DNA from: Platismatia glauca
Lineage: Eukaryota; Ascomycota; Lecanoromycetes; Lecanorales; Parmeliaceae
Direction: 5' to 3'
Length of the DNA stretch: 64,000 bases
Assembly: GCA_963556305.1 (NCBI GenBank)
Contig: OY745764.1
Location: 1,984,001 to 2,048,000 of the forward strand
The first letter of the stretch is position 1, and the number at the start of each line of letters is the position of its first letter. Under the pieces are notes generated by a model. That model made no database searches. It saw nothing but the letters and a program-made list of their open reading frames with translations, and was not told where the DNA came from. The translations under genes and the position numbers were made by a program. This document shows positions 1-11,837 of this stretch, one piece after another.

Positions 1-1846
1 TACTGCAAGTGCGATGTCAAAAAGTGACCATGGGTGGCGGTGGTGAACCAACTGCAGATATTGTGCAGCCTCTTTATAGTAGACTTTGTCAATTCCCCGA
101 AGCATGTGACCATAGAGCCCTTCGATTTCCTCTGGTAAAGTTTCGAGTCGTTCCTGCAATTTCTCGTAATCGTCCCCGTTGCTGATACCCTCAAGTTGAT
201 CCCTGACCGCCAAGGCGACCCACAAAAACACACCTTCTGCCTTTTTGACCATCTTGTCCACGGTATCGGTGAGCCTGGACGGGAAACTTGGGATCTGCAA
301 GGCTTTCAGGGGCGTTCGATCGAGTTTATCTGATATATATCTTCGAATGTCTGGTTCAGTGAGGTCTTGTAGCTTCAGCATCGCCGACGAACCTAGAGCA
401 TCTTCGAAAGACCTATAAGGTCGACTGGAAAGGCAGAACTTGACCCTCGTAGTTTCATTAAGGGTTTCGATCAGGTCTAAGAGAGCAGTCTGGTTGCCGT
501 GAAACTCATCCAAACCGTCGACGAATACACATAGACGGTATGCCTCCAATCCATCAGACAGCAAACGACGTAGCGTTGTAAGAAGCCGAGTCTCCGTCCA
601 GGTTGGAAGCTGCTGGGGTCTATGATGGGCGAGACCTAGGGAGCTTGCAAGCACTGGCATCAATTCCGGCAATCTATCCATAATCTGATAGATGAGAGAT
701 CTGAGTAGCCCTACCAAGCTCTTCTGCAACTGCGTACCGGGGCTCCAGAAGAAGAAAGTTGGCATGAAGGTCTCATTGGTCCCGGACCAAACCCTCAAGG
801 CTGCCTCCGTTCGAGGATCTTGACATACAAAACTCATCAATGTTGATTTACCGGAACCTGCTTTGCCAGAAATCCAGTATGTGCCGTGTCCATTTTCGAG
901 CCAATCGATGAAATGATGCCAGAGCCGGACTTCCTTGCCAGGCCTGTCAAAGATCCATTCAAATGTCTGTTTGTGGGCTTCTTCGATCCCTTCTTGGCGA
1001 GCATGGATATCTGGAAAATAGAGGCTCTCTAGTAATCTCATGTAAGAACCCTCAGCGGCAATTAATTCGCGGTGCTGTAGGAAATTCCAGCGTCAGTATT
1101 CCTTGTTCAAGCTGCAAGTACGGAACGGTCGAACAATCACGTGAGAATTTCCCAAGAATTCACGTACTTCTTTGAACTGCTGACTAACATACTCCTTGCT
1201 TGACTCATTCTCGGCTTGAATGAGATCCTTCAATTGGTCGAATGTGCTTTGATGTCTAGAAACACCTATGATCAATTTTTGAAGTTTACGGTCGAGGTCC
1301 TTGAAGCCGTCGCTCTGCTCATTGACAATCAGATGGACATGCTGCCTTTAATATTTCATTATTCGTTAGTCCTGCCCATCTAAATGCAGCTCGCAAATAT
1401 GTGAACCTCAAATTGATCAAGATCCGCGTATCTAGCGTTCCGCGGTACTGTTCCAGCCTCCTCTGAATGCCTTCGATAGTGCTCTTCTTCCAGACTACCT
1501 TGACAGTCTTGTGGACAATGTCCCGCTTCCTCCGCCGACCTTGGATAGTGAGCTTCTGAAGTTCAGCTATGAGCTCCGTAGCAGTCTCTGAACATTGTTG
1601 AGCTAGCTTCCGAAGGTCATGATCGTCTTGGTATAGCTGCGGCTTGGGTCCAGGACTCGGAACGCCACTAGCTACGTGCAAGCCGGTAGAGAGATCCGTA
1701 AGATGTTGAGCCAAAGATTCGATCTCTTTGTTCTCGGAGAGGGTTCCATTTTTACACAATTCGCGGCATTTCACTACGACTTTTGTACTGAAATCGACCA
1801 CCTGAATAACACCGCACGCAACACTAAAGGCACTGAGGGGATCCAT
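1..1846 (-). CDS. NLR-like STAND protein, 5' part (NACHT-type NTPase)
   Basis: The gene runs off the left edge, so only its N-terminal part is present. Exons read as 1407-1846, 1141-1345 and 1074 to beyond base 1, with introns at 1346-1406 and 1075-1140. The introns have CTAAC or CTGAC branch sites, and reading frames join across both. The first roughly 220 residues (starting MDPLSAFSVACGVIQVVD) are helical and resemble the N-terminal domain of fungal ST AND NTPases. The third exon carries a Walker A loop GKAGSGKST (complement of about 848-874) and a Walker B strand VFVDGLDEF (complement of about 504-532), followed by a CLSSRP stretch typical of NACHT sensors. Known relatives act in nonself recognition and programmed cell death. 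The C-terminal sensor repeats lie outside the window, so ligand and effector cannot be assigned. Start ATG is at 1844-1846. Confidence 0.85.
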
Positions 1847-2357
1847 GGTGATATGCGAGATGAATTTTGATAGAGTAGGCCGAAGTAGACGAAGTCAAAT
1901 CGACTACTGAGTACTGACATTGAGGCTGAGTAGAGGACTGAACGGTATGCACCTTGTCGTAGCCTTGTCGATAAACATGCATGACGCTATCCTATTACCG
2001 TTAGACACGTATATCTAGTATCTCAGCCTCGTCTCAAAGAGCCAACAGGGAGCGAAACCACAGTAACCGTCAAACAGCTCGAAAAAGATTAGCACAGCCT
2101 TGGCGACGGCAGAAGGAGGAGACAGCACCGAGAATGGCTTTGGATGCAAGCCGAGATTGCAGCATTGCACAGACGAATAGTCCCTCGTTGTCGGAATGAT
2201 AGTACTAGAGAGTTGGCACCATGGAATTGGATTGACGATGATCATACCAACGCAGGAACGGAAGGTCTCGGGCTCCACAGGCCGCTCGACATATACAGCG
2301 GCTTCCAAGGCCCCTAAGAAGCTGCTCTGAATCTACTCTAAGTACTCTCACATCAAT
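1847..2357. other. Intergenic, upstream of the STAND gene
   Basis: About 0.5 kb between the STAND start codon and the first relic. It must contain the STAND promoter. A 97-codon frame on the minus strand (2015-2308) has no recognisable family and no splice partners, so I do not call it a gene. Confidence 0.4.
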
Positions 2358-2733
2358 CGTCTATATCGAAATGCCTAACCCCTAGGTCCTCCGCCTCGCC
2401 CTCCTCATCCTCCCTACGTAACCCCGCTATCAGTCTACATCCTCGTATCTCCTCTTCCTGAGATTCGCCTACTTAGCCTAGACCGATATCATTCAGCCAG
2501 CCTCTTCCCATCCTCTCATGTACTCTTCATCACTGAATTCGGCGGCGACAACTTTGCCATCGGACTGGCTATGCTGGCAGTCTACTAGCAGGGCATGCAT
2601 AAGGCAATGGGTACTGTCTTGATATGCTGCACCGTATCTAGTGTTGGAGACACGGCTGCGATGAGGTTCTGGGGCATAGAGGGCAAGGCTTCGGGGCGCG
2701 GCGTTAGGTGCGTGGTTTGGGATTAACAGGCTG
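2358..2733 (+). pseudogene. DUF4267-like membrane protein relic
   Basis: A plus-strand frame around 2535-2733 reads FAIGLAMLAVY, stop, QGMHKAMGTVLICC. This matches the pattern of the small fungal four-helix DUF4267 family, in which a glutamine-glycine pair follows the hydrophobic stretch. The TAG at 2586-2588 lies where CAG would restore the pattern. The upstream part (2370-2530) is also interrupted by TAG and TAA. No intact start-to-stop version exists here. The family call rests on recognition of the motif pattern only. The function of intact members is unknown beyond being integral membrane proteins. Confidence 0.45.
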
Positions 2734-3544
2734 GGATCTGGGGATTAGAGTAGGAGAATACCAGGCGTGGGAAAGAGAGGCCAGCAAAAGCTCAGAATCA
2801 GAGTATACGGCTCACCATTTCTAAACTTATGAGTTCATGATGCCCAGATCTGTGGGACTGCAAGAGAAGCTTGTAACGGCCAGTCTCCTTCAACGGAGAA
2901 AAACCACACACTTTCACGAGCGCTTCGGCGGTTATTAAGCGCCTTCTCCGTCAACCTCCTCTTGCATGGAGTTCTTCGTTACAGTCACCAATTCATAGAA
3001 AGCTGCAAGGTACGCCTCGCTCTTGACATACTCAATAACATGCACCGTCGTGATTTTCGCCGGTATCTCCATGGAGGAGGGAAATATTCTCCAGTTGGCC
3101 TAGGCTTCTCTATCGAGATACCCTATACTCGTACGCCCCGAGCGTAGCAATTACGATGTCTTCCGAAAACATGTATCAAGGCCCATCCTCCAGCTCTTTA
3201 AGATGTCCAAAGGCGTTTGGCATAGGTATTGGTGGAAACATGGAGTGAACCTCGCTACACCACTGCAGGCTATGTTCAGAACCCAATCTCGAGCGAAGCT
3301 TCAAAGTCCAAGGCATTTACAATTGTTAAAAGTACGACGGTGGAAGTGAAAAGTTGACAAGTGTAATCGAGGTAGGATGGCCACGGTATAGTGCATTGAT
3401 AACGCGGTATTTAAGGTGCAATCCAGCACATCGCAAAGCAAGCACTTGCATCTCTTCCTAAAGAGCTTTAAGAGCTGTCGTATTTCGCAATCAGCGAATA
3501 AACTTGCCTTGGGAAAAAAGACACACTCCCAGCACGCATCGTCA
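2734..3544. other. Relic-containing intergenic stretch
   Basis: No supportable intact gene. On the minus strand, 2936-3071 is a clean 45-codon frame (MEIPAKITTVHVIEYVKSEA...). About 110 bases upstream, 3175-3240 reads MFPPIPMPNAFGHLKELEDG before a stop. Both have protein-like composition and might be pieces of one decayed small gene, but I cannot join them. Confidence 0.25.
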
Positions 3545-4106
3545 TGAGGCCATCAAAACGTGGAGATAGATTAGCGATTCCCGTCAGTCTCGGTCCATGT
3601 CTGAAGTACTACTCTATAATCTCCTAGGAAGAATATCATGAATGGTTCTTCTTTCCCATCTTCTACGAATATATCAAGGAGGTCAAATTCTAGGAAGCTG
3701 TCTACTTCGCGAGCGCTCACGCGTTGCCCTAATTACTCATCACCTCGTGCCTCGCGTGGTGCATGGAAAAGGGAGCGAGCGGCAAAGAAAGAGACCCAAG
3801 AAAATAGGTCGGCTCTGTCAAGCTTGCCATGACTTTGTGCATAGGATTGCGAGTCCGGAAACCTTGGCAAAAGATTATTTGGAGTATCAAGCTATTACTG
3901 AAGAGGACAGACATTCGGCAGTGTGCAAAGACGGTCGGCAGGCTCAACAGCTAAAGATAGAAACACCTAGAGCTGGAGATTGCACAATGAATGAGCTACG
4001 TGGAAGGAACCGCCAATTGACCAAAGCAAATGTCTTTCTGCGCCTAGTAAATTTTACCAAGCAGCGAGACATCTACCAATTGCAAGACGCTCACCGTCCA
4101 AGATGA
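3545..4106 (+). pseudogene. HNH-nuclease-like protein relic
   Basis: Residues read from 3726 onward include THHLVPR, then RLCQACHDFVHRIASPETLA. This is the arrangement of a group of fungal HNH-type proteins (HHLxPR ... CxxCHxxVHxIxS). The preceding part continues in a neighbouring frame (EYHEWFFFPIFYEYIKEV at about 3628-3681) and is interrupted by in-frame TAG at 3625-3627 and 3691-3693. A frame change near 3715-3730 is needed to link the two halves. All three lesions point to a dead copy. What intact members cut, if anything, is not established to my knowledge. Confidence 0.5.
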
Positions 4107-5082
4107 TAACCTCGAATAATATCAATAACCTCTATCGCGCCGCCATATCTTGGATTAAACCTGCAGAAACGTGGTTGGCCATTCGATGGGTCTGCCATGA
4201 ATTCCTAATCCTGTGTCTCCGCAGAAACGACGTGTGGTCCCTGGAATTGGATACTATTGTGTGATAAGGCAGCCGGAGTAATCGAGACTACAAGGCAGGG
4301 CAGGATATGAGTGAGTTGAGCCTCTCCTTGTTGTGAATCATTCGCCTGCGTGATTGAACAAATGCAACGCTACCCACAGCGCGCGCCCTCTGATGGTGTG
4401 CAGAGTTGGAGAGGAAGCCAATTTACCCAGTCTCGACCTCCATCGCTCCTTAAAGAAGCTACGCTCGTCTTACAGTTTGACGGACTGAAGTCCTACAATC
4501 GGTATATCGGCTAGCCTGCAGCCCCCATGCTGCGTCAGGTGGTCAGCGCCCGGCAGCTGCGCCAATCGTGCCCTGCTTCTCTCTCTAACTTCGCTCACTA
4601 GCTGCATGCTGCACTGCAAATAAGATACTGAAGATCATACAAGATTCAATGCCAATCCGATACAATGCAAAGGAGGAATGATTCACTGCACGCAGACAAT
4701 AGAAAACTTTGTAGACAATAAGCCAAACAATTTAGGATGAGCAAGGGGTTGATGCTATTGAGGGACTGAGCAAGGTCTTCCGCCAGAGCTCGATCAACAC
4801 AAATTCCCATTGAAAGCCAAGGCAGATTCACTTCCGGACCAGCCATCCAATTTGAGAATCGTTAGCTCCCTACTCAACACCTTATAAACCTCAACAAAGC
4901 TCGACAAATCTTCTTCCATCACCACACACTTGCTGCTGAGCTACAAATTCTATTCTCTACACAACTACCATCGCACAGCGGAGCTACCTCGCTCTACCTT
5001 ACATACCATAGCTACACAACATCCCTCTACATAGGTACCATAGCTACGCAGCACGCGATTTACATAAATAAAAACTCACGTC
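4107..5082. promoter_or_regulatory. Intergenic and 5' region of the zinc-knuckle gene
   Basis: No gene seen. The last 200 bases before the ATG at 5083 are CA/CT-rich, as in fungal leaders, and hold a direct repeat of ACCATAGCTAC at about 5006 and 5038. Confidence 0.4.
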
Positions 5083-6567
5083 ATGGCTGCCACAAAGACA
5101 GTGAGTAGCGGCACCTTTCGCGCCAACGCGGGCACCGCAGATCGCACAGCTGCTAACACGCGTCGTCAGGGCGTTATTAAGCTCTATTTCGACTTCGCCG
5201 ACAGCCATGTCCATCTGCACGAGAAGAAAGGCACGGTCGAGAAGATCTCACGTGCCAAGGTCGAGCTTCAGTTGCTCAACGAGATCGAAAAGGCTGAATT
5301 CCCAATTGAGTACAAGTTGAGCTGGTATCACGCAGTAAGTTCTTTACCTAACCTACCTACCTCACTAGAGTACGCGAGTTTTGCTAATGCATCTACCAAG
5401 GTACTCGTCTCATCAGAATTCGATACCTTCTGGCGTGCTCTCTCTGAACGTTACAAATTGCCTGAATCATGCACCACACGCTACCTCCCCGACAAAACCC
5501 TGCTCGATTATGAACCGCCTACCGACGATGAGGCCGAAGAAGTCACCGAGAAAGACCGCGAAAAAGAAATTCGCGATGCCACTGCAGCCACAAATCACTC
5601 TCCATCAAGCGTCCCACCAACACCCGCCCTTATCACCGATCATAACTCTCCATCATCCACGCCCGACTCTGACTGTAGCTCTCGATCATCCGCTACTGAC
5701 ACAGACCCCGAGCTCAAAGCACTCAAACATGTACATGGCTCACGCATCATCCCGAAGTGCGCCCATTGCAATGGTAAGACTTCTAGAGTCGTGTGCGCTT
5801 TCCTAAGCTAATAATACCCCTTAGTCCGTGGTCATTCGACTCGTCAATGCCCTTTCGGTGCCAGCTCTCGCTTCAAAGGACGCAAAATTCTCGATAAGCC
5901 ACTTTTCGATGTTCTCCCATTGAACTCTGATTCTGTCAATGCTCCTTACCCTGCATTACGTGATCTCAATAGAGATCCTCGCCCTACATTGGGCAACGTG
6001 AGCGGCTCAGCTCGCGAAGAAGGAGACGATGGCGAATACGAAGAGTCACCTTCTAAGAGCGAAGGCCAGGGTAAAGCCAAAGTATCGTCCACTGTCAAGA
6101 GCGCATCGAAGCCTACGGGAGTCACGAAGACGAAATCGACGCCCAAGAAGAAGGAGCAGACACCAGCGCAGCTTTTGACAGCAGCAGCCAAGACACGTGA
6201 ACCCGCGAAACCTAAGGCGATCAAGAAAGCGAGGACCAAGAAATCGGCGACTGACAAGGCAGCCATCACACCGGGGCAGGCATCCTACAACGCCAGAATG
6301 GCAACTCAAGCAGCGACCGAGCCTGATGAGGTAGACAAGAAGATAGCGGGAATCAAGGCAAAGATGGGCCCGGCTCAAGAAGCAGGAATCAAGCGCATGT
6401 GGGAGCAATTCCCTGACGATGAAGATGACTCTCCAGCCACCAAGAGAGGGAAGACTGGTGGCGCTGCGAGTGCGAACGGAGGACGCAAGAAGGCGACTCC
6501 TAAGGGGCGCAAGCAGGAGGGTCTCCAGGAGTGGGACGGAATCCATCGCGGATTCGGGGAGTACTAA
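5083..6567 (+). CDS. CCHC zinc-knuckle protein, function unknown
   Basis: Four exons: 5083-5100, 5170-5334, 5401-5773 and 5825-6567, giving 432 residues. Introns 1 and 2 are multiples of three (69 and 66 bp), so unspliced reading is also open. Intron 3 must be removed, because splicing it creates a CCHC knuckle, CAHCNVRGHSTRQC (CX2CX4HX4C), at roughly residues 181-194, split exactly by the intron. The N-terminal 110 residues are mixed helix/strand with aromatic residues. The middle and C-terminal part is acidic, then very Lys/Ser/Ala-rich with nuclear-localisation-like basic clusters. A zinc knuckle plus a basic tail suggests nucleic-acid binding in the nucleus, but this is inference. I do not recognise the family. 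Confidence 0.75.
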
Positions 6568-8073
6568 ATTGCGCCATGATGGGCGGAGGGTGAGGGGACG
6601 ATTGTCAGGTATGCTACATGTCGTCTCCCTTACAATACCGTATGAGAAAATCACTGACCAGAGAAATAGCACTGCAATGTATTTCTGTGCCAGCATACAC
6701 GGACTGCGCAATGTTTTTTCCTTCCTCTTCAACAACGGCCACGATACGATTGTCCAACTCCCCTCCATTAATTCCACTTCGACACGGCCGACATGCATAC
6801 TTATCCCCAAAGACCCTTCGATCTCGAACCCCACCCCCTTTCATCCCCTTACCATCAACATCAAGGCGGCCCTGAAAGCCAAATCCATCCCGGACCACAG
6901 CTCCCGTTCCCCACGGCTGTTCGTCACCAGAGGCACTGGATCTACCGACCCGCCCTGTCGCTTTCTCCACCAAAGCTGCTCGGTAGGCTATCGGTTCACC
7001 ATCAACCACCCTCGACCCCGTCCATCCCGCCCTCCTGCTATCCATAACAACCCCATAGCTGGAGCCGGCAGGCCACTGGACGATCCATCCCGCCGATTGT
7101 TTTTCTTCTCGCCGAGCTATTTCAACGCATAGCTGGAGTCGGTAGGCAATGGATCTCTTCCACACTCTTCCGCTGGTTGCGGCTTTCTGTGGTATCGCTG
7201 CGGTGTGGAGGTTCTGAATTATATCACTCTTTACGAAACAGAACGCGGTTGGACATCACGTGTAATTTATTATAAAACAATTTGACCAGCGTATGGCCCT
7301 TTTCCAATTGTTTATCCGTCCATCAGGTGCTCTTCTAGCTTAATGGCTTTCTTCTTCTTCGATGCGCTTAAGAACTAGAGGCTCCAAGGTACCCTTTGGT
7401 ATTTCCCCTACATCTTCACCCTCTCCCAACCATAATCCCGCAAAGCTTCAACCCATACCCATCCACTCCCCCCCCCCCCCCTCCACTTCCCATCCAAACC
7501 TCAACAGTACCGTTCCGCCCTCCCTCTGCCCTTCCATTCATGCCAACGCAGCACTCCCATCGAGACCACAGCGGCTCTCGTCTCATGTCCCCGTTCCATG
7601 TCCGTGCAGCGCTCTCGTTGCGACCACGGGGGAGGATCTAGGTATGTCGACTGTGCTGCCAGTGCAGTTCCCGCAGCTGAGCGATGCACCGAGTTTCTGG
7701 GATTGGGTTGATTCATTTCCTGGTGGGCGGCGTAGTTGCTGATGAGGGGTTATGGTGCCTGGGCTTGCGTTGGGTTTACGAAAGTGGGACGTATGGAGCG
7801 GAGGGAAAAAGTACGGGATTGTTGTGGTGCGCATGACTTGCGTGGATCGATGGAGATTGATATTTCGGCAGGAGTTGCGGAGTTGGTTACGGAACGGCGT
7901 CTTGGATGGGGACACGAAAGCGAAGTGAGAGAGAATGGGGTGGTTATGTACAGGAACACAAATATGTCGTATATACATGCGTACTCTACCATGTCGACCC
8001 CATTTATTTTCGTTCTCTGCGGATCGTAGACCAAGCCGGCTCTATGCAATGCAACCTCTATGATGAACATATA
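6568..8073. other. Low-complexity intergenic region
   Basis: About 1.5 kb between two stop codons (convergent genes), pyrimidine-rich on the plus strand, with a run of about 13 C near 7470. Many overlapping frames are open on both strands because of the biased composition. None has a splice structure or a recognisable motif, so I call no gene. It should contain both 3' UTRs. Confidence 0.45.
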
Positions 8074-11000
8074 TCACAATGTCCTTTTCTCCGACGTCTC
8101 TTCATAGCTCTGCACCTGGTCGCCCGGCTTGAACCCCGTCCAGTCCTCAAAGCCCATGCCGCACTCGGTTCCTTTTCGCATCTCCGCGACGTCTTTCTTG
8201 ACGTTCTTGAGGGACGAAAGCGTGCCTGTGATCAAGTCAGCACTAGCGTCATGACACAGGGACCATGAGGTAGCATACCATCATAAATAGTCTCTTTCCC
8301 CCTCAGCACCCTTACTTTAATGTTCCTCCCGATTAAACCATTCTTAACCCTACACCCAGCAATCGGTACTGTAGTCCTGCCCTTCTTATTGATTTCAAAA
8401 ACCTGCGCAATCTCAGCCTCGCCCAGGACCTTCTGAGTGACGATAACCGGAAGCTTCTCGCTAAGCTTTGCTTTCACATCATCGACGAGCCTGTAAATGA
8501 TACTCTGGTCCAATATCTCGACATCTTTAGCTTCGGCCATACGCTGCATGTTCCGGTCGATATTAGTATTGAAGGATAGAATGTAACCTTTAGCAGCGGC
8601 TGCGTGATCAATATCGAATTCGGTGACAGGCCCAACACCAGCGCGAAGAATGTGAGGGCGCACTTCGCTGTTGCCAAGGGCAGAGACAGCATCAGTGACA
8701 GCTTCGACAGAGCCAGAGACATCGGCTTTGACAATGAAGAAAATTTCCTGGAAAGATGGCGTTGAAGGTGTGTTTTGCGTTTCTGTGGGAGTCGCAGCAG
8801 CACTACTGGGATCTGCTTTAGCAAGTTCTGCAGCCTTCTCTAATTCCTCGGCCTTTTCGTGTTCGAGACGTCGAGCTTCGTTCACTGCGGCCATATCAGT
8901 AGCCATCCGGTTCCGTTCGTAGGCTCTAAGGCGAGATTCGATCACAGCCTTAGCTGTTTGCTCGTCACGCGCTTGGAGAACTTCATCGCCCGCGGCAGGC
9001 TGCTCGCGCCAGCCGTCAATTTCGACGGGTGTGCCAGGCCCAGCAGACTTGAGCATGAGACCTGCTTCATTTCGTATACTTCGGACTCTAGCCCAGGAGG
9101 TACCGGCGACAATGACGTCGCTAGGTTTCAGGGTACCACGCCTGACAAGTACGGTAGCAACACGACCAGCTTTCTTAGTAGTAGCTTCGAGTACCCAACC
9201 TTCAGCTTGGCCATCAGTTTCGGCGCGCATGTCGAGAATGTCTGCAAGGGCAACAGCCGCATCTTCTAGCTCTTCCATGCCTTGACCGGTTTTGCCACTG
9301 ACGCAGACGATTTGAGTTTCTCCTCCGTAGTCTTCAATTTCAACACCATATCTGGCCAGATCTTGTTTGACTCGCTCAACGTTGGAGTCTTCTTTGTCAA
9401 TTTTGTTGACCGCTACGATCATCGGGACCTTGGCTGCTTGGGCGTGTCTGATGGCTTCAATGGTTTGAGGCTTTACGCTGTCGTCTGCGGCCACGACCAG
9501 AATGACGATGTCTGTAACATGCGCACCACGCTGGCGCATGCTGAGGAATGCTTCATGACCTGGTGTATCCAAGAAGGTAACGAGTCGTCCGCCAGGCATG
9601 GGCACGGAAAAGGCACCAATGTGCTGGGTGATCCCACCATGCTCGGAGGCCGCTACTGATGACTTTCGGAGGTAGTCTAGAAGCGTGGTCTTCCCATGAT
9701 CCACATGTCCCATAATGGTGACCACAGGAGGTCGAGGAGGCAACACTGACTTGTCTTGCGCTGGCGGTCTGGGAAGAAGATCCTCATTTTCGGCTGGCTC
9801 GACCATCGGCTCGAAGTTGAACTCCGCTGCTAGAAGCCCAGCAGTCTCTGCATCTAGGACGTGGTCGTTGTTGGTTTCCTCAAAGCCAAGATATTCCATC
9901 TTGCGAATAAAGTCTTCGACTCTGACCTTCAAGACGCCAGCAAGATTAGAAACGCTGATGAATTCCGGCAGGTAGATCGGCGTCGCTGGTGCCATCGCCT
10001 TTTGTTTAGCTTTGGCCTTTTTTCGTAGCTCTTTGCGTTCTGTTCGTCGGGCTGCACGGTCTTCCTCCTCTTCATCCCCATAATCGTAGGTAGAAAGCAC
10101 CTCCTTACTCCTTCGCTGCCGATTACGGTCATTATCTCGATCATAACGCATAGATGCGCCTTGGAAGGCTGGATTGACTGAGTGTCTTGAAATATCTTTT
10201 TCCCGAGGTTCGAGTGTAGTACGCGTGTTTCTCTCTCTTGCGGGGAACTCTATTCTTCTCGCCGGTTGCTCGTGCTGGACCTCAGAGGGGGGCGGTTGAG
10301 CAGACTTATCCGTTTGATCTAAAGGACCGCGTTGAGAAGACTCTTCATGGGAATGTTGCTCTCCCATGGAGGGAGGTTCCCATCTCTTCCAATTCCCTGT
10401 GAGCTTTACCACTCTTGTTCGATCTTCCAAGACATTATCCGCAACCTCCTGGCTAGGCGCTTCATCCCTCATGCCTTGTACTTGATTCTCGCTCCCAGTC
10501 GTCAACGTGTTGGGCATGCTAGCTGTATTCTGTTCGACGTCTTGCACGTGAGATCTATCAGTCTTAAAAGACCAATAGGAGTCTTTCATAGCTGCAGATT
10601 TAGTAGTCTCATAATGACCTTGGAGACCAACAAATTTGCCAGTCTTCGTCCTTTCCATGCGTTCCGTCTTTTCTTGTTCGATTGCTCTCGCCCTAGCAGT
10701 TGCTTCGGCATCACTGGAGCCCTCTTGGGGAGGAGAATGCTCTGACTGTGACTGCTTGGAAGAGGCATCGTATCCTGCTCGCCTTATATGTTTCCAATGC
10801 TTGGCGTGGTCGGTCTGCTCTTGCACAGTGGTCGAAGCAATTGGAGTCTGGCAACTATGGCAGAAGTGGTGATTTGAGGGATTGGATTTTCCACATTCTC
10901 CACATTGCCAGTCTGCCATCAAAGGCCTCGAGGTCCGACAGCGCAAGCACTTCAGATTTCTCTTGAAATTGTGTCGCGAGCAGGAAGGACAGTACCAATC

Positions 11001-11837
11001 TCCTTGAATGAATCCTTGCCTTACAATAGACTGATGAATATGGTGATCAAGCTGAGCATCGCGGCCTTGACGATGATCAGGCAAACTCGCACTATTTGTG
11101 TTCTTCTGCGCATCCTGTCGTTGGGTACTGGAGGTCTGAATGGGGAAAGTACGCGCCTTCTCTTCTGAATGGGTAGTATCTCTTGCATGTAGATCTGTCC
11201 TCGACGAGTATCGAGGCCCAAAAGATGGATACATCTGATGGACAGGGGCAACAGGCTTGGGAGAGGCTTTTTCCTGGGTAGTTTGTCGCAAGGCTTGCTC
11301 TTCCGGGGCAGATCTGGTCGCCTGCTCGCTTTTGGCCCAACCGCCAAATTTTGATCTTTGTTCCGTTCGTGATTCGGGTGGTGGCTCAATCGGTGGTCGT
11401 GGCATAGCGCCATGTTTCCGAGTACGTGGTTGTCGTATCGTTTTATTACGGATCGGTGGTTCTTTTGTAGACTCCTTTTGAAGTGCATTCCTCAATGCCT
11501 CCTCTTCCGGCGTCAATTCGCTTGGGGCTGCGGTTCTAGTGCTGGCCCAACCACCACCAAGAGGTTTCCGTGGCTGACTACTCCAGGCTGAGCCCGATTC
11601 TTGGACTCCATCCTCCTTTTTCTCTGCTACCGCGGTGGCTGGCGGTCTTCGAAAGGCACGAGTAGAGCTAAGCAATCGGCGTTGAGGTCTGCTGAGAACG
11701 TGGACTGATGCAGATTGTATGTGTGTAAGACAGAAGATGCAGACATCTTTGGTATCAGGAATCTAGACCCAGGTTAGCAGTGAGCAGACGTATACGCATG
11801 CAATATTTCCAAGTACTTTCAAGACCTGCGTTCTCAT
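8074..11837 (-). CDS. IFM1: Mitochondrial translation initiation factor IF-2
   Basis: GTPase that brings initiator tRNA to the mitochondrial small subunit. Exons 11817-11837, 8279-11762 and 8074-8225 give 1,218 residues. The 7-codon first exon is inferred: the long frame has no ATG upstream, and an intron 11763-11816 (GTACTT donor, CTAAC branch, TAG acceptor) links it in phase to ATG AGA ACG CAG. The second intron (8226-8278) restores the conserved end, DGTLSSLKNVKKDVAEMRKG. Order of domains: basic, Arg/Ser-rich presequence; two RanBP2-type zinc fingers near residues 260-320 (WYCPSC...CLRC and WQCGEC...CHSC); a long disordered part; an IF2N domain; and a G domain with GHVDHGKTT (about residue 690), DTPGHEAF, NKID and SGKTGQG. 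Domains II-IV follow. Yeast Ifm1 is about 676 residues, so the N-terminal extension is large. Family call is secure; the first exon is less so. Confidence 0.93.

Noticed and set aside
6600..8070. Many long overlapping frames on both strands
   Set aside because: They result from strong pyrimidine/purine bias and a poly-C run; no splice structure, motif or normal composition.
8474..11490. Frames of 60-155 codons antisense or out of frame within the IF-2 gene
   Set aside because: Shadows of the real coding frame.
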